Assembly: GCA_031296935.1 (NCBI GenBank)
Contig: JAVDPD010000003.1
Coordinates: 62,001 to 126,000, forward strand
Source: Cerasicoccus maritimus
GTDB taxonomy: Bacteria > Verrucomicrobiota > Verrucomicrobiia > Opitutales > Cerasicoccaceae
Direction: 5' to 3'
Length of the DNA: 64,000 bases
Positions 25,751 to 35,794 of the stretch are shown here, one piece after another (positions within the stretch are counted from its first letter, which is position 1; every line of letters begins with the position of its first letter). The position numbers and the translations under genes are program-made. The notes beneath the pieces are model-generated. The model was given only the letters and a program-made list of their open reading frames with translations, was not told the origin of the DNA and did no database searches.

Positions 25751-26224
25751 CTACACGCCGATGTCTTCGTTCCAGAGCTCGGGCTTGGCGGCGATGAAGT
25801 CGCGCATCATTTGTTTGCAGGCCTCGCTTTCTAGGTGGACGAGGCGCACGCCGTGTTGGATCAGGGTTTCTTCGGCGCCGAGGAAGGTCTCGTTTTCGCC
25901 GATGACTACGGTTGGGATTTTATAGAGCAAAATTGCGCCCGTGCACATGGGGCAGGGGGAGAGCGTGGTGACGATGAAGCTGTTTTGGTAGTCCTTGGCG
26001 GTTAGGCGACCGGCGTTTTCGAGGGCGTCCATTTCGCCGTGGCGAATGGCGCTGCCTTGCTGGACGCGTTGATTATGCCCGCGGCCGACGATCTTCGGGC
26101 CGTCTTCGGTGTTGAGGACCAGCACCGAGCCAATCGGGATGCCGCCTTCGGCGAGGCCTTGTTGAGCTTCCGCAATGGCGGCGTCGAGGAAGGGCTGGTA
26201 GTCCAGGCTGTCGGGTGCGTTCAT
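25751..26224 (-). CDS. Cytosine/nucleoside deaminase
   Basis: 157-aa zinc deaminase of the CMP/dCMP deaminase fold, closest in motifs to yeast-type cytosine deaminase. The catalytic zinc site is HGEMDALENAGR (His plus catalytic Glu) and SPCPMCTGAIL (two Cys). Other markers are GGIPIGSVLVLN, VGRGHNQRVQQGSAIRHGE and the C-terminal WNEDIGV, where Asp/Glu-Asp near the end is typical of the yeast enzyme. It probably takes part in pyrimidine salvage. It follows the non-coding island and precedes no obvious partner gene. Confidence 0.9.
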   Translation of the reverse strand: MNAPDSLDYQPFLDAAIAEAQQGLAEGGIPIGSVLVLNTEDGPKIVGRGHNQRVQQGSAIRHGEMDALENAGRLTAKDYQNSFIVTTLSPCPMCTGAILLYKIPTVVIGENETFLGAEETLIQHGVRLVHLESEACKQMMRDFIAAKPELWNEDIGV

Positions 26225-26352
26225 GGTCGGGTTGGCGTTCAGTTATTCGCGATTACGATAAGCGGGCGGTGGCTCTGGCGCGAGCGAAATGAGGACGCCG
26301 ATGCCCAACCCAAAGAGCGCCACGAAACCGCGTGCGCGTGCCAATTGTTGCT

Positions 26353-27120
26353 CTAATATTGTGCTTTGCCGTGGACGGCGCGCACGATTGCTCCGCCGAG
26401 GCGGCCATCAGCAATGGCTCCGTGGAGCTGGCGGTAGAGCGAGAGCATATGGGTGTAGAACTCCGGCGAGGTGGTTTCCTCGATGGCGTCTTTTTTCTCC
26501 TCAATGCGGGTAACGAGCTGCGCATACCAGTCGGCAAAGAGTGCGTGTAGTGGCTCAATGGTGAAGAGGCGCCAGCCGTTTTGGGCCAGCATGCGCTCGA
26601 TTTTGTCGAGGTGTAAGGGGTTGGGCAGGAAGGGGCTGCCGTTCTCCATGATCGGTTGGTAGGCGTAGTTGCCGCGGTCCACGTAGTCGAAAATAGCAAA
26701 CTTGGACTCGTGCGTGGCGACCTTGGATAGCGTGTTGAGCGCGCCAGGCTGATCGCTGAAGGCATAAAACGCGTTGAAGCTGACGAGGAGCTCGTACTCG
26801 GGCTTGAGCAAGAGCGAGGCGTCGACGACGTCGGTGTGGATGAAGTTGCAGCGGCGGTAGTGCTCGTTGGCGTAGATGACGGACGGGTGATTGGTGTCGA
26901 TGCCGGTCACCTGGCCCCAGCCCTGGCTACGAATGTAGTCGGAGGTGGCGCCGAGGCCGCTGCCGACATCGAGGACCTTGGTCTCGGGGTTGCGGGGCAG
27001 CTTTTTGAAAACCATGTCGATGGATTCCGCGTCACCCGCGTGGGCGTAGTCTGCCTCGCGCACCAGAGCGAGTGCCTTTTTGCCGGCGAGGCTGTTCATT
27101 TGAATAGGAGTGTCCGCCAT
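26353..27120 (-). CDS. SAM-dependent methyltransferase
   Basis: 255-aa class I methyltransferase. Motif I is KVLDVGSGLGATSDYI, then TGIDTNHPSVIYAN (motif II), CNFIHTDVVDASLL and ELLVSFNAFYAFSDQ where small-molecule methyltransferases have their motif IV. The C-terminal half, with WYAQLVTRIEEKK and EFYTHMLSLYRQLHGAIADG, resembles members that act on phosphoethanolamine or sarcosine-like amines. The substrate is not certain. About 130 bp separate it from the deaminase gene on the same strand. Confidence 0.8.
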   Translation of the reverse strand: MADTPIQMNSLAGKKALALVREADYAHAGDAESIDMVFKKLPRNPETKVLDVGSGLGATSDYIRSQGWGQVTGIDTNHPSVIYANEHYRRCNFIHTDVVDASLLLKPEYELLVSFNAFYAFSDQPGALNTLSKVATHESKFAIFDYVDRGNYAYQPIMENGSPFLPNPLHLDKIERMLAQNGWRLFTIEPLHALFADWYAQLVTRIEEKKDAIEETTSPEFYTHMLSLYRQLHGAIADGRLGGAIVRAVHGKAQY

Positions 27121-27218
27121 ATGCTTCCAACATGCGCAAACCGCCGGGCATGTAAAGCTTATGGCTGCTGTAGTGGATATGTCTGGTCTTGCGGAGCTAT
27201 TTGCGATCTACGCGCAAG

Positions 27219-27360
27219 GTGGCCTGGGAGCGTTCCTGCTCCGCAGTGATGGCAGGAGCGCCCAAAAAGTTCGCATCAGACGGGTTGCGCCAATGCACAT
27301 TCGCGGACTGAGAAATCCAGTTGCCACTGCTTGCGGAGCGGGGACGCTCCGCGCTACCAA
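27219..27360. repeat. REPIN-like doublet D
   Basis: Two inverted arms in the 300-bp spacer between SUI1 and the methyltransferase gene. The right arm, reverse-complemented, reads GGTAGCGCGGAGCGTCCCCG then CTCCGCA; the left arm reads GGTGGCCTGGGAGCGTTCCT then GCTCCGCA. Each arm carries a hairpin (GGAGCG/CGCTCC). The GGTAGCG head is shared with doublet E at 50628. Nothing else is seen in this spacer. Confidence 0.7.
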
Positions 27361-27420
27361 TTTAACCGCCTCGCTGGCCATTGCTGCCATGCGGCAATCT
27401 CTGGATGCAGCGGCACGTTG

Positions 27421-27819
27421 CTAGCCGCCGACGCGGACGACGCGGTAGCCGCGCTGGGTGAGCTCGGGCTCGACGGCGTCGCGGACATCGCCTTGCAGCT
27501 CCACGGTTTTGCCCTGGACTTTGCCGCCGCAGCCGAGGCGCGACTTGAAATGCTTGAGCATGGCGTCGAGCTCCTGCGGGCCCGTGGTGTTCATGCCTTC
27601 GCCGGAGAGAATGGTGACGATCTTGCCGCCGCGTCCGCCCTTCTGGCGTTGCAGGTCCACGCGCCCGCGCTTCTTGGCTTTGGCCGGGGCGGGGGTGGGC
27701 TTTTTAGCGGGTGCTGGCTTGGCGGGAGCGTCAGGGAGCCCGGCTCCGCTCAGCGCAGCAAAGGGATTGGCGTCCAGACCGGAACCGCCGTCGGTGGAGA
27801 TGCGTTGTTTCTTGGACAT
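27421..27819 (-). CDS. SUI1/eIF1-family translation factor (YciH-like)
   Basis: 132-aa protein. A Pro/Ala/Lys-rich N-terminal half (KPAPAKKPTPAPAKAKKRGR) is followed by the SUI1 fold with RQKGGRGGKIVTILSGEG, LDAMLKHFKSRLGCGGKVQG and the closing AVEPELTQRGYRVVRVGG. It is the bacterial YciH-like relative of eIF1, thought to affect start-codon choice. The start at 27819 (MSKKQRISTDGG) is chosen over an upstream ATG because the intervening sequence is the GGGAGAA simple repeat. It forms a minus-strand unit with the small gene upstream. Confidence 0.92.
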   Translation of the reverse strand: MSKKQRISTDGGSGLDANPFAALSGAGLPDAPAKPAPAKKPTPAPAKAKKRGRVDLQRQKGGRGGKIVTILSGEGMNTTGPQELDAMLKHFKSRLGCGGKVQGKTVELQGDVRDAVEPELTQRGYRVVRVGG

Positions 27820-27835
27820 GGGTTCTTTTATTAAA

Positions 27836-27978
27836 GGGAGAAGGGAGAAGGGAGAAGGGAGAAGGGAATAGCTTGGTTCGTAGCTACCCGCAAAAGGATC
27901 TCGCGAATATGTAAAATTTTCTATGCCGCTTCCAATCCAACTCGCCCCTTCTGCCTTCTCCCATCTCCCTTCTCCCTC
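27836..27978. repeat. Inverted pair of GGGAGAA simple repeats
   Basis: Four to five tandem GGGAGAA heptamers at 27836-27867 face a TTCTCCC-rich stretch at 27947-27978, giving a long purine/pyrimidine hairpin in the spacer upstream of the SUI1 gene. Similar word-based inverted pairs occur in other spacers of this window (for example 32567-32652 and 39332-39432). Confidence 0.7.
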
Positions 27979-27989
27979 ACATTCAAAAA

Positions 27990-28214
27990 TCAATGCCCCG
28001 AGCAGCCGCCGGGGGGCATGTTTTCTTTTTCGCCGCGGAGGAAGGCCAGGGCTTTGCCGTAGCTGCGGCGCTCCAGGAAGTGGGCCAGGCGCGGGGGGAG
28101 GTCCGCTGCGTGGTCGCGGTGGTAGGTGTCGAGGTCGGTGATGACATTAGCCAGGGGCCGATCGCGGCTGTCTAACGATTCCAAATGCTTAAGTAGTGTA
28201 TCAAAGTCGCTCAT
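27990..28214 (-). CDS. Small conserved-looking protein, Cys near C-terminus
   Basis: 74-aa soluble protein, mostly helical, with LLKHLESLDSRDRPLANVIT, ADLPPRLAHFLERRSYGKAL and a short C-terminal tail MPPGGCSGH, where a single Cys and a final His could bind metal or form a thiol. It is transcribed in the same direction as SUI1 and diverges from sucA. I recognise no family. Codon use matches its neighbours, which supports it being real. Confidence 0.65.
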   Translation of the reverse strand: MSDFDTLLKHLESLDSRDRPLANVITDLDTYHRDHAADLPPRLAHFLERRSYGKALAFLRGEKENMPPGGCSGH

Positions 28215-28351
28215 GTTTTTAAGCCTTATAGCTTGCCGAAACTCGGGTGGAAGTCTATTCCTACCTGCTCTTATACGCTAAAAAACCGCTTATCTATTAG
28301 AAACTTACAGGCTGTTGTTCATATTTTGGACGCAGGATACATTTTTTGTTA

Positions 28352-28367
28352 AGGCGAAATTTCGCCT
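28352..28367. promoter_or_regulatory. Perfect 16-bp palindrome upstream of sucA
   Basis: AGGCGAAATTTCGCCT is fully self-complementary and ends 16 bp before the preferred sucA ATG at 28384. It could be an operator for a dimeric regulator of the TCA-cycle genes or a short hairpin at the 5' end of the mRNA. Nothing similar was noticed at other genes in the window. Confidence 0.5.
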
Positions 28368-28383
28368 CCGAATCCCCACAGAC

Positions 28384-31158
28384 ATGAAGAATCTCGGCAT
28401 CGCTAACCGCTGGAATGCGGACTTGATTGACCAGAACTACGAGCAATGGCTCGACAATCCCGACACGCTCGACGCCGAATGGCGCGCCTTTTTCGAGGGC
28501 TATGAGCTGGCCCAGCAGGTCGCTGACGCAGGCGGTGCGGGCGAGACCACCGTTTCCAAGGCCGAGATTGAAGGCCTCGACGCCATCACGCAGTCCCGCG
28601 TCATCGGCGCGATCTACGCTTTCCGCTCCATCGGCCACACCCAGGCGCACATCAACCCGCTGACGCCGAACCCGGTGCCGAATCCCCGCCTCGCGCTCGA
28701 CCGCCTGGGCTTGGAAAACATCGACGAGAACAAGGAATACCACACCGGCAATTACCTGGGCGGCGTCTTCATGACGGTCCCCAAGCTCCTCGAGCGACTC
28801 AAGGAAACCTACTGCGCCCACATCGGCTGCGAGTATATTCACATTCAGGAGACGCCGAAGCGCCGCTGGATTCAGGCTGCGATCGAGCCCGATAATTTCG
28901 CGCCCAACTTTACCCGCGAGGAAAAGCTCCGCATGCTCGACAAGGTCATGCAGGGCGAAATTTTCGAACGCTTCCTGCACACCCGCTACGTCGGCCAGAA
29001 GCGCTTTTCGCTCGAAGGCGGCGAAACGCTCATTGCGGCGCTCGACCTGCTGATCCAGGACTGCCCGAAGAACGGCGTTGAAGAAATCGTCATGGGCATG
29101 GCTCACCGTGGCCGCCTCAACGTGTTGGCGAACATCATCGGCAAGTCCTACCAGTTCCTCTTCCGCGAATTTTCGGAAAACTACATTCCCGAGTCCATTC
29201 ATGGTGATGGCGACGTGAAATACCACCTCGGCTACGAGTCGGTGCTCACGACTGAGTCCGGCCATGAAGTCGAGCTGCGCCTCGCCGCCAACCCAAGCCA
29301 CCTCGAAGCGGTGGACCCGGTTGTCGAGGGCAAGGCCCGCGCCCGTCAACGCATTCGCGGCGACCTCGAGCGCAAGCGCGTGTTGCCGCTGCTGATCCAC
29401 GGTGACGCAGCATTTGCCGGCCAGGGCGTGGTCGCAGAAACGCTCAACCTTGCCAAGCTCAAGGGCTACCGCACCGGCGGCACGATCCACGTGGTGATCA
29501 ACAACCAGATCGGCTTCACCACCGACCCGCGCGATTCGCGTTCCAGCCGCTACTGCACCGACATCGCCAAGATGATCGACGTGCCGATTTTCCACGTCAA
29601 TGGGGACGACCCACTGGCCGTTTGCTCTGTCATGCGCCTCGCCGCGAAGTATCGCCAGGAGTTCCAGGACGACGTCGTGATCGACATGTATTGCTATCGT
29701 CGCCACGGCCACAACGAGTCCGACGAGCCCGGCTTCACCCAGCCCGACCTCTACCAGCGCCTCTCCAAGCACCCGGCGATCAGTGAAAACCTTAAGGAGC
29801 GTATGCTGGCTTCCAAGGACATCTCCGAAGCTGAGGCCCAGAAGTTTACCGACGACTACCAGAACACGCTCAACGACGCGTTCATGGACGTCAAAAAGGA
29901 AGAGGAAAAGAAGGCCGGCAAGCCGAAGACCAAGGCGCTCAAGCTGCAAGGCTCGTCCGCCGTTACCCAGCCGCCGTTTAACTTCACCAGCGCCAAAACG
30001 AGCGTGCCCGCCAAGGAGCTGCGCCACGTCGCCCGCCGCCTCACCGAAGCTCCCGGCAACTTTAAGATCAACTCCAAGATCGCGCGCCAGATTAAGCAGA
30101 AGTGGAAGAACTTCGAGGCCGGCGAAGGCATCGACTGGGCCTTTGCGGAGTCCCTCGCCTTCGGCACGCTGCTGATGGAAGGCACGCCCGTGCGCTTGTC
30201 CGGTCAGGACTCCGAGCGCGGCACTTTTAGCCAGCGCCATACCGCTTGGTTCGACAGTGAAACGCGCACCCGCTACGTGCCGCTCACCAATCTCGACGCC
30301 AACCAGGCCACCTTCTGCGTGCACAACTCGTCTCTCTCCGAGGCGGCGATTCTGGGCTTCGACTACGGTTACTCGATCGACTATCCGGACATGCTCGCCC
30401 TGTGGGAAGCGCAGTTCGGCGACTTCGCCAACGGTGCCCAGGTGCACTTCGACCAATTCATCGCCAGCAGTGAATCCAAGTGGGGCCGCGTGAGCGGGCT
30501 CGTGATGCTGCTGCCGCACGGCTACGAAGGCCAGGGGCCGGAGCACTCCAGCGCCCGCCTCGAGCGTTATTTGCAAGCCTGCGCGGAGAACAACATCCAG
30601 GTCGCGATGATGACCACCCCAGCGCAATACTTCCACATCATCCGCCGCCAGAAGAAGCGCGACTTCCAGAAGCCGCTCGTCATCATGGCACCCAAGAGCC
30701 TGCTCCGCCACAAGGGCTGCGTCTCCACGGTTGAAGAGCTGGAGAAGGGCAAGTTCCACGAAATTCTCAACGACGTTGCGCCGCCGAAGAAGGCCAAGCG
30801 TATCATTCTCTGCTCGGGCAAGGTTTACTACGACCTCATTGCCCACCGCGAGGAAAACAAAATCACCGACGCCGCCATCGTGCGCGTCGAGCAGCTCTAT
30901 CCGTTCAACGAAATGCTGCTCAGCGAAATCCTCGCTGGCTACAAGGGCTACGAGCAGCTCGTGTGGTGTCAGGAAGAGCCGCAAAACATGGGCGCGTGGT
31001 CCTTCATCTGTCACTACCTCAAGGAGGTGTCAGGCAAGGATGCGATCTACGCGGGCCGTCATGCCGCCGCCAGCCCGGCTCCGGGCTCGCTGGCCATGCA
31101 CAAGATCGAGCAGGCCGCGCTGATCGACGAAGCGTTCAACAAAACCAAGAACGACTGA
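28384..31158 (+). CDS. sucA: 2-oxoglutarate dehydrogenase E1 component SucA
   Basis: 924-aa thiamine-diphosphate decarboxylase of the TCA cycle; it passes a succinyl group to SucB. Visible: N-terminal peptide binding E2 ([16 protein letters not shown]), [13 protein letters not shown], the ThDP/Mg motif [18 protein letters not shown] continuing to [29 protein letters not shown], and the transketolase-like pyrimidine and C-terminal domains ([46 protein letters not shown]). Length is typical. The start at 28384 ([10 protein letters not shown]) lies in front of the conserved N-terminus; an upstream ATG at 28315 would add residues through the palindrome and looks wrong. First gene of sucA-sucB-lpdA. 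Confidence 0.97.
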   Translation: MKNLGIANRWNADLIDQNYEQWLDNPDTLDAEWRAFFEGYELAQQVADAGGAGETTVSKAEIEGLDAITQSRVIGAIYAFRSIGHTQAHINPLTPNPVPNPRLALDRLGLENIDENKEYHTGNYLGGVFMTVPKLLERLKETYCAHIGCEYIHIQETPKRRWIQAAIEPDNFAPNFTREEKLRMLDKVMQGEIFERFLHTRYVGQKRFSLEGGETLIAALDLLIQDCPKNGVEEIVMGMAHRGRLNVLANIIGKSYQFLFREFSENYIPESIHGDGDVKYHLGYESVLTTESGHEVELRLAANPSHLEAVDPVVEGKARARQRIRGDLERKRVLPLLIHGDAAFAGQGVVAETLNLAKLKGYRTGGTIHVVINNQIGFTTDPRDSRSSRYCTDIAKMIDVPIFHVNGDDPLAVCSVMRLAAKYRQEFQDDVVIDMYCYRRHGHNESDEPGFTQPDLYQRLSKHPAISENLKERMLASKDISEAEAQKFTDDYQNTLNDAFMDVKKEEEKKAGKPKTKALKLQGSSAVTQPPFNFTSAKTSVPAKELRHVARRLTEAPGNFKINSKIARQIKQKWKNFEAGEGIDWAFAESLAFGTLLMEGTPVRLSGQDSERGTFSQRHTAWFDSETRTRYVPLTNLDANQATFCVHNSSLSEAAILGFDYGYSIDYPDMLALWEAQFGDFANGAQVHFDQFIASSESKWGRVSGLVMLLPHGYEGQGPEHSSARLERYLQACAENNIQVAMMTTPAQYFHIIRRQKKRDFQKPLVIMAPKSLLRHKGCVSTVEELEKGKFHEILNDVAPPKKAKRIILCSGKVYYDLIAHREENKITDAAIVRVEQLYPFNEMLLSEILAGYKGYEQLVWCQEEPQNMGAWSFICHYLKEVSGKDAIYAGRHAAASPAPGSLAMHKIEQAALIDEAFNKTKND

Positions 31159-31181
31159 TCCATGCGCTGCCGGAGCTTTGG

Positions 31182-31321
31182 AATGCAAAATGGAAAATTC
31201 AAAATGCAAAATAACTAAGCTCTGCGCTGCAAAGCAGCTCTCTTTCGCAAAGTAACTTTCTAATACAAAGCAAATCCCACTCGTTAACCCTTTTGCATTC
31301 TGCATTTATAATTTTTGAATT
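31182..31321. repeat. Inverted ATGCAAAAT-word pair and GCAAAGT repeat in the sucA-sucB spacer
   Basis: The spacer starts with tandem words AATGCAAAATGG and TTCAAAATGCAAAAT and ends with the opposite-strand form TTTTGCATTCTGCATTTATA. Between them lies CGCAAAGTAACTTTCTAATA followed by CAAAG, the same intercistronic word as before prmA and before the DUF1501 gene. Confidence 0.65.
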
Positions 31322-31327
31322 AATATC

Positions 31328-32542
31328 ATGGCTGTAGAAATGAAAATCCCGGCTCTGGGCGAGTCGATCACTTCTGGCATCATTGCCGCCTGGCACGTCG
31401 CCGAGGGTGACTACGTTGAAAAAGAGCAGGTCATCTTTGAACTCGAAACGGACAAGATCACTTCCGAAGGTCTCGCCGAAGCCAGTGGCACAATCAGCCT
31501 CAAGGCCGAAGAAGGCGACGAGGTCGAGATCGGTCAGATCGTGGCCGTTATCGACGACTCCGCCGCGAAGCCCGCTGGTCAGAAATCCGAGGACGGAGGT
31601 CAGCAGTCGGAAGCCAGTGAAGCGCCCGCCGCGTCGGCTCCCTCTGGCAAGGCTGCGCCGGACGACGCTATTTCCCCGGCTGTGCGCCGCATCGCAGCCG
31701 AGACCGGCATCGATCCGAAGGGCGTCGATGGCTCCGGCAAGGGTGGCCGCGTGACCAAGGGCGATATGCTCGCCGCCGCCGACAAGCCTGCGCCGAAGGC
31801 AGAAGCTCCGGCCAAGGCCGCCGCGCCGATCGTCCCCGCTGAGGATCGCCAGACGCGCAAGAAGATGACGCCGCTGCGCAAGAAGATCGCCGAGCGCCTC
31901 GTTGCCGCGACTAATGAAGCCGCGCTGCTCACCACTTTCAACGAGGTCGACATGTCCGCCATCATGAAGCTGCGCAAGCAGCATCAGGACAAGTTTGTCG
32001 AGCGTCACGGCGTGAAGCTTGGTTTCATGAGCTTCTTCGTGAAGGCCGTGGTCAACGCGCTGCAAGCCGTGCCGGATCTCAACACCCAGCTCGACGGCGA
32101 CTACGTGATCCAGAATCACTTCTACGACGTGGGCGTGGCCGTGGGCACCGACAAGGGCCTGATGGTTCCTGTGGTCCGCGACTGCGACAAGAAGGGCTTC
32201 GCCGAGATCGAGCAGGACATCATCGACTACGCCAAGGCTGCCCGCGCGGGTAAGATCAAGCTCGAGGATTTGAGCGGCGGCGTCTTCACGATTTCCAACG
32301 GCGGCATCTACGGCAGCATGCTGTCCACGCCGCTCCTCAACATGCCGCAAACCGGCATCCTCGGCCTGCACAACATCACGCAGCGCGCGGTCGTCATCAA
32401 CGGCGAAATCGTCGCCCGCCCGATGATGTATCTTGCGCTGAGCTACGACCACCGCGTCGTCGACGGCAAGGGCGCCGTGACCTTCCTCGTGAAGATCAAG
32501 GAAGCCATCGAAGACCCGACCTCGCTGATGTTCGGCGTATAA
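31328..32542 (+). CDS. sucB: Dihydrolipoamide succinyltransferase (E2) SucB
   Basis: 404-aa E2 core of 2-oxoglutarate dehydrogenase. N-terminal lipoyl domain with the lipoylated Lys in [16 protein letters not shown], an Ala/Pro linker, the E1/E3-binding domain ([29 protein letters not shown]), and the catalytic domain with [28 protein letters not shown] and the active-site [14 protein letters not shown]. One lipoyl domain is normal for SucB. It follows sucA by about 170 bp of repeat-bearing spacer and precedes lpdA by another. Confidence 0.97.
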   Translation: MAVEMKIPALGESITSGIIAAWHVAEGDYVEKEQVIFELETDKITSEGLAEASGTISLKAEEGDEVEIGQIVAVIDDSAAKPAGQKSEDGGQQSEASEAPAASAPSGKAAPDDAISPAVRRIAAETGIDPKGVDGSGKGGRVTKGDMLAAADKPAPKAEAPAKAAAPIVPAEDRQTRKKMTPLRKKIAERLVAATNEAALLTTFNEVDMSAIMKLRKQHQDKFVERHGVKLGFMSFFVKAVVNALQAVPDLNTQLDGDYVIQNHFYDVGVAVGTDKGLMVPVVRDCDKKGFAEIEQDIIDYAKAARAGKIKLEDLSGGVFTISNGGIYGSMLSTPLLNMPQTGILGLHNITQRAVVINGEIVARPMMYLALSYDHRVVDGKGAVTFLVKIKEAIEDPTSLMFGV

Positions 32543-32566
32543 ACGAAAACCGACCAACTCAATTTA

Positions 32567-32652
32567 AACTCACGCAAAGGCGCAAAGACGCAAAGGCCAC
32601 TCGACTGATAACCAGTAAGAAACCCTTTGCGACTTTGCGTCTTTGCGTGAAA
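32567..32652. repeat. Inverted CGCAAAG-word pair between sucB and lpdA
   Basis: The left arm (32567-32597) contains CACGCAAAGGCGCAAAGACG; the right arm (32622-32652) ends TTGCGTCTTTGCGTGAAAT, its reverse complement with one or two changes. The pair forms a stem of about 28 bp with a 24-nt loop. It lies in the middle of the sucA-sucB-lpdA operon and could stabilise or separate the messages. Confidence 0.75.
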
Positions 32653-32712
32653 TAAACTACACCTCGCATCCGCGCTATCCGTAGTTAAAAAAACTCCCAC
32701 CACTTTAAGATC

Positions 32713-34110
32713 ATGGCAGATTACGACCTCCTCGTCATTGGCTCCGGCCCCGGCGGCTATGTAGCCGCGTTCCGCGCCGCGCAGCTTGGCTTTAAAACCG
32801 CACTCGTCGAGAAAGACGCCACGCTCGGCGGCACGTGTCTCAACGTGGGCTGCATCCCGTCGAAGGCGCTGCTGCACTCCACCGAGATTTTCCACACCGT
32901 CAAGGAGCGCGGCGATGTGCACGGCATCAAGGTCGGCAAGCTGACTAGCGACATCCCCGCCATGCTCAAGCGCAAGGACGAGGTCGTCGCCCAGCTCAAT
33001 GGTGGCGTCGCCCAGCTCGCCAAGGCGCGTAAGGTGGACGTGCTCCGCGGCCTCGGCTCGCTCGAAGGCGAGGGCAAGGTAAAGGTCACGGGGGACGACG
33101 GCGAAAAGGTCGTCACCGCCACGCACATCATCATCGCCACGGGCTCAGTGCCGGTGGAGCTGCCGTTCATGAAGTTTGACGGCGACACGATTGTTTCCAG
33201 CACCGAAGCCCTGAGCTTTGACAAGGTGCCTAAGAAGCTCGTCGTCGTCGGCGCGGGCGCCATTGGCCTTGAGCTGGGCAGCGTTTGGGCGCGCCTTGGT
33301 TCGGAGGTAACCGTCGTCGAACTGCTGCCTCAAATCGCGGGCGCCGTCGATAAGGACGTCGCCAAGCTGTCCGAGCGTTTCTTTAAAAAGCAGGGACTCA
33401 GCTTCGAGCTCGGCGCGAAAGTCACCGGTGTCGCCAAGGAAGGCAAGAAGACGTTCCTCACCGCCGAAAAGAAGGACAAGGAGCTCAAGTTTGAAGCCGA
33501 CAAGATCCTTGTTGCCGTGGGGCGCAAGCCCACCACTGCGGGCCTCGCTGCCGACAAGGCGGGCGTGGAGCTCGACGAGCGCGGCCGCGTGAAGATCGAT
33601 AACCATTTCCGCACCACCGCCAAGGGCGTTTACGCAATTGGCGACGTCGTCGCGGGCCCGATGCTCGCCCACAAGGCCGAGGAAGAAGCCGTGGCCTGCG
33701 TCGAGCTGATCGCTGGCAAGGGCGGCCACGTGAACTACGACGTCATCCCGAGCGTGATCTACACCGAGCCGGAAATCGCCTGCGTGGGCATCGGTGAAGA
33801 CAAGGCTAAGGCCGACAAGCTGGACGTCAATGTGGGCAAGTTCCCCTTTGCCGCCAACGGCCGGGCCATCGCAGTCGACGGCACCGACGGCTTCTGCAAG
33901 GTCATCGCCGACGCCAAGACGGACAAGATTCTCGGCGTGCAAATCATCGGCCACGGTGCCAGCGAGATGATCGCCGCGGCGGTCACCCACATGGAATACG
34001 GCGGTAGCGCCGAAGACCTGGGCCGCACGATCCACGCCCACCCGACGATGTCCGAAGCCCTCAAGGAAGCCGGCCTCGCCGTCAGCAAAAGCGCCATCCA
34101 CGCCCTCTAA
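32713..34110 (+). CDS. lpdA: Dihydrolipoyl dehydrogenase (E3)
   Basis: 465-aa flavoprotein disulfide reductase shared by 2-oxo acid dehydrogenases. The FAD site is [20 protein letters not shown], the redox-active disulfide is [18 protein letters not shown], the NAD site is [20 protein letters not shown], the second FAD site is [20 protein letters not shown], and the C-terminal catalytic His-Glu is [15 protein letters not shown]. Length is typical. Third gene of the sucA-sucB-lpdA group. A good terminator follows at 34170. Confidence 0.97.
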   Translation: MADYDLLVIGSGPGGYVAAFRAAQLGFKTALVEKDATLGGTCLNVGCIPSKALLHSTEIFHTVKERGDVHGIKVGKLTSDIPAMLKRKDEVVAQLNGGVAQLAKARKVDVLRGLGSLEGEGKVKVTGDDGEKVVTATHIIIATGSVPVELPFMKFDGDTIVSSTEALSFDKVPKKLVVVGAGAIGLELGSVWARLGSEVTVVELLPQIAGAVDKDVAKLSERFFKKQGLSFELGAKVTGVAKEGKKTFLTAEKKDKELKFEADKILVAVGRKPTTAGLAADKAGVELDERGRVKIDNHFRTTAKGVYAIGDVVAGPMLAHKAEEEAVACVELIAGKGGHVNYDVIPSVIYTEPEIACVGIGEDKAKADKLDVNVGKFPFAANGRAIAVDGTDGFCKVIADAKTDKILGVQIIGHGASEMIAAAVTHMEYGGSAEDLGRTIHAHPTMSEALKEAGLAVSKSAIHAL

Positions 34111-34169
34111 TCAGCATCCTGCTGGACCGATTGATTCGCGCATTGCGCGAATGCGGGGCAAGGATTTTC

Positions 34170-34205
34170 AAGGCCGATGCAGTGATGCGTCGGCCTTTGT
34201 TTTTG
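34170..34205 (+). terminator. Rho-independent terminator after lpdA
   Basis: Stem AAGGCCGA/TCGGCCTT around a 12-nt loop, followed directly by TGTTTTT, at the end of the sucA-sucB-lpdA group. Just before it (34134-34152) is a second hairpin ATTCGCGC, ATT, GCGCGAAT. The minus-strand cassette ends at 34250. Confidence 0.8.
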
Positions 34206-34249
34206 CGCTTAGCGGTGGTGAGAACTTGTCATCGACAAGTCGCGTGGTC

Positions 34250-34687
34250 CTAGATGACGCCGCCAGTCGTTGCGGTGGAGATGGCTTTTTTAACGACCTT
34301 AACGGCAGTGGCGCCGACTTTTTCCCAGCGCGCCTCTCGTGCTTCGAGAGAGCTTTCCAATGCTGAAATATCCTCATTCAGTTTCACTGCTATTTCGCTT
34401 ATCTTGTCAGAGGTTGTTGCGTTTTTTTTCAGATTGGAGATGTCTTCTTTCAAGTCGTGTAGTGTCTTTAACTTCTCAGTTCTCATCTTTGCAATCTCAT
34501 CATAGACTGAGTTAATCTCGTCCAAGTCGTCTTTAAGCTTAGACTTCGTGTTTTCGACGAGGTTGTTCAGTGAAGTATTCACCCATGCCCGCGCATCTTC
34601 GTATGCGGCATTGGCAACAATGTTGACCTTTAAACGATCTTCGTCGTTTAGTCCTAATAAGTCATAGTCTGGTTTGTTAATGGCCAT
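34250..34687 (-). CDS. Coiled-coil protein of the AT-rich cassette, unknown
   Basis: 145-aa cytoplasmic protein, almost entirely helical and charged. It has long heptad-like stretches (LVENTKSKLKDDLDEINSVY, MRTEKLKTLHDLKEDISNLK, ALESSLEAREARWEKVG) and a Val/Thr/Gly-rich end (VVKKAISTATTGGVI). No family recognised. It is the last of three genes (membrane protein, lipoprotein, this) that run together on the minus strand and share a lower GC content than the surrounding operons. A role as an adaptor or scaffold for the two envelope proteins is only a guess. Confidence 0.7.
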   Translation of the reverse strand: MAINKPDYDLLGLNDEDRLKVNIVANAAYEDARAWVNTSLNNLVENTKSKLKDDLDEINSVYDEIAKMRTEKLKTLHDLKEDISNLKKNATTSDKISEIAVKLNEDISALESSLEAREARWEKVGATAVKVVKKAISTATTGGVI

Positions 34688-34707
34688 GGTGTTGCTTCCT
34701 AAAGTTG

Positions 34708-35769
34708 TTATTTAATTTCGGAATATTCCTCTTCTGCTTTTTTCAAAGATTTATCGATATGCTTGGTGAGGGTATTGTCTAGTTTAGCAATTTGATCATC
34801 TGCATATTTAATGAGAATGTTGCCGCCTGTAGTGGTCGCCTGCTTTAGAATGTCGTCGGGGCTAAAGGCCAAAATTGATTTTGTCAGGCTCTCATCCAAA
34901 CCGAGCTCGGATACTAGAGGAATTTCTTTTACGGTTTGCGTCAGCACTCCACGGAGAATGGATTTCCAAATTGGCTCTTTGTTAATGTAAGCATCGATGC
35001 TGTCCAACGCTTCGATTTGGGTTTTATACGCCGTTTGCAGGTCTTCATTTCGCTTTTTAAGCGCCTCTTGGTAGTGCTTAAAACTGCTAGTGATATTCGC
35101 TTTTCCCCCGTTTTTGAAGGCGTCGTATTCTTTCTCGGCAGCAGCTAAGTTTTTATTGATTTCTACGAGCTTTGATTCGGTGGTTGATTGGATGTAAGCC
35201 GCAACTTCCTGCCGTATGGCTAGGGTGGATGCTAGAGTTTCCTCAATGAGTTCCGTTCGATTGTCGCGAAATATATAGCCGGCATAGTGGTATTTTGCCA
35301 GTGCTCGATTATAGGCATCGCGGCTGTATTGATCTCCCTCTTGGACTTCGTTTTTCTTGGTTAGAGCCTCCTGTCTATATTTTTCCAATTCAACATTGAG
35401 CACCTTGTCATAGGTTTGTTCCAAGTGTTTGACTAAGTCATGGCCGATGAATTGGGCTGCTTTTTCATCGAAATGGTTTAAGGCCTTCGCGCCCGCGTTT
35501 TCGATGGCTGCCTTTTCGCTTTTATACCAGGCTATGTTGAGCAGGTAATAATTTTCGGCGGCTTCGACGTAGGCGGTTTCATACTGATTCGCCAAGTTCT
35601 GACGTTGCTCGATGTCACTCTTGGATTCATCGCCAAGCTTGTTGGTGAGTGCCTTGAGATCTTGGTTTAAGGTGCTGGCTTGTTCCTTGAGCGCGGTGTT
35701 GCACCCAGTCAAGGCGAACGCCATCAGCAGCGCTAGTAGGACGGACAGTTTGATTCGATGCTTAATCAT
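34708..35769 (-). CDS. Lipoprotein of the AT-rich cassette, unknown
   Basis: 353-aa lipoprotein. The signal peptide KLSVLLALLMAFALTGCNTA has a good lipobox (LTGC). The mature part is a long helical rod rich in Lys, Glu, Ala and Gln with coiled-coil character (LNQDLKALTNKLGDESK, NKNLAAAEKEYDAFKNG, HYQEALKKRNEDLQTAYKTQ), then a less charged region (ILRGVLTQTVKEIPLVSELG) and a final charged helix. It lies between the membrane protein gene (25 bp) and the coiled-coil gene (20 bp). Unrecognised; a periplasmic partner of the membrane protein is likely. Confidence 0.75.
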   Translation of the reverse strand: MIKHRIKLSVLLALLMAFALTGCNTALKEQASTLNQDLKALTNKLGDESKSDIEQRQNLANQYETAYVEAAENYYLLNIAWYKSEKAAIENAGAKALNHFDEKAAQFIGHDLVKHLEQTYDKVLNVELEKYRQEALTKKNEVQEGDQYSRDAYNRALAKYHYAGYIFRDNRTELIEETLASTLAIRQEVAAYIQSTTESKLVEINKNLAAAEKEYDAFKNGGKANITSSFKHYQEALKKRNEDLQTAYKTQIEALDSIDAYINKEPIWKSILRGVLTQTVKEIPLVSELGLDESLTKSILAFSPDDILKQATTTGGNILIKYADDQIAKLDNTLTKHIDKSLKKAEEEYSEIK

Positions 35770-35794
35770 GATGCAGGTAGCTCAGTGGTGGTAG

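Noticed and set aside
28297..31014. 905-codon minus-strand ORF opposite sucA
   Set aside because: Shadow frame of sucA caused by high GC at third positions. The plus strand has full SucA motifs.
31199..32557. 452-codon minus-strand ORF opposite sucB
   Set aside because: Shadow frame of sucB with His/Asp/Arg/Val-rich composition and no recognisable domain.
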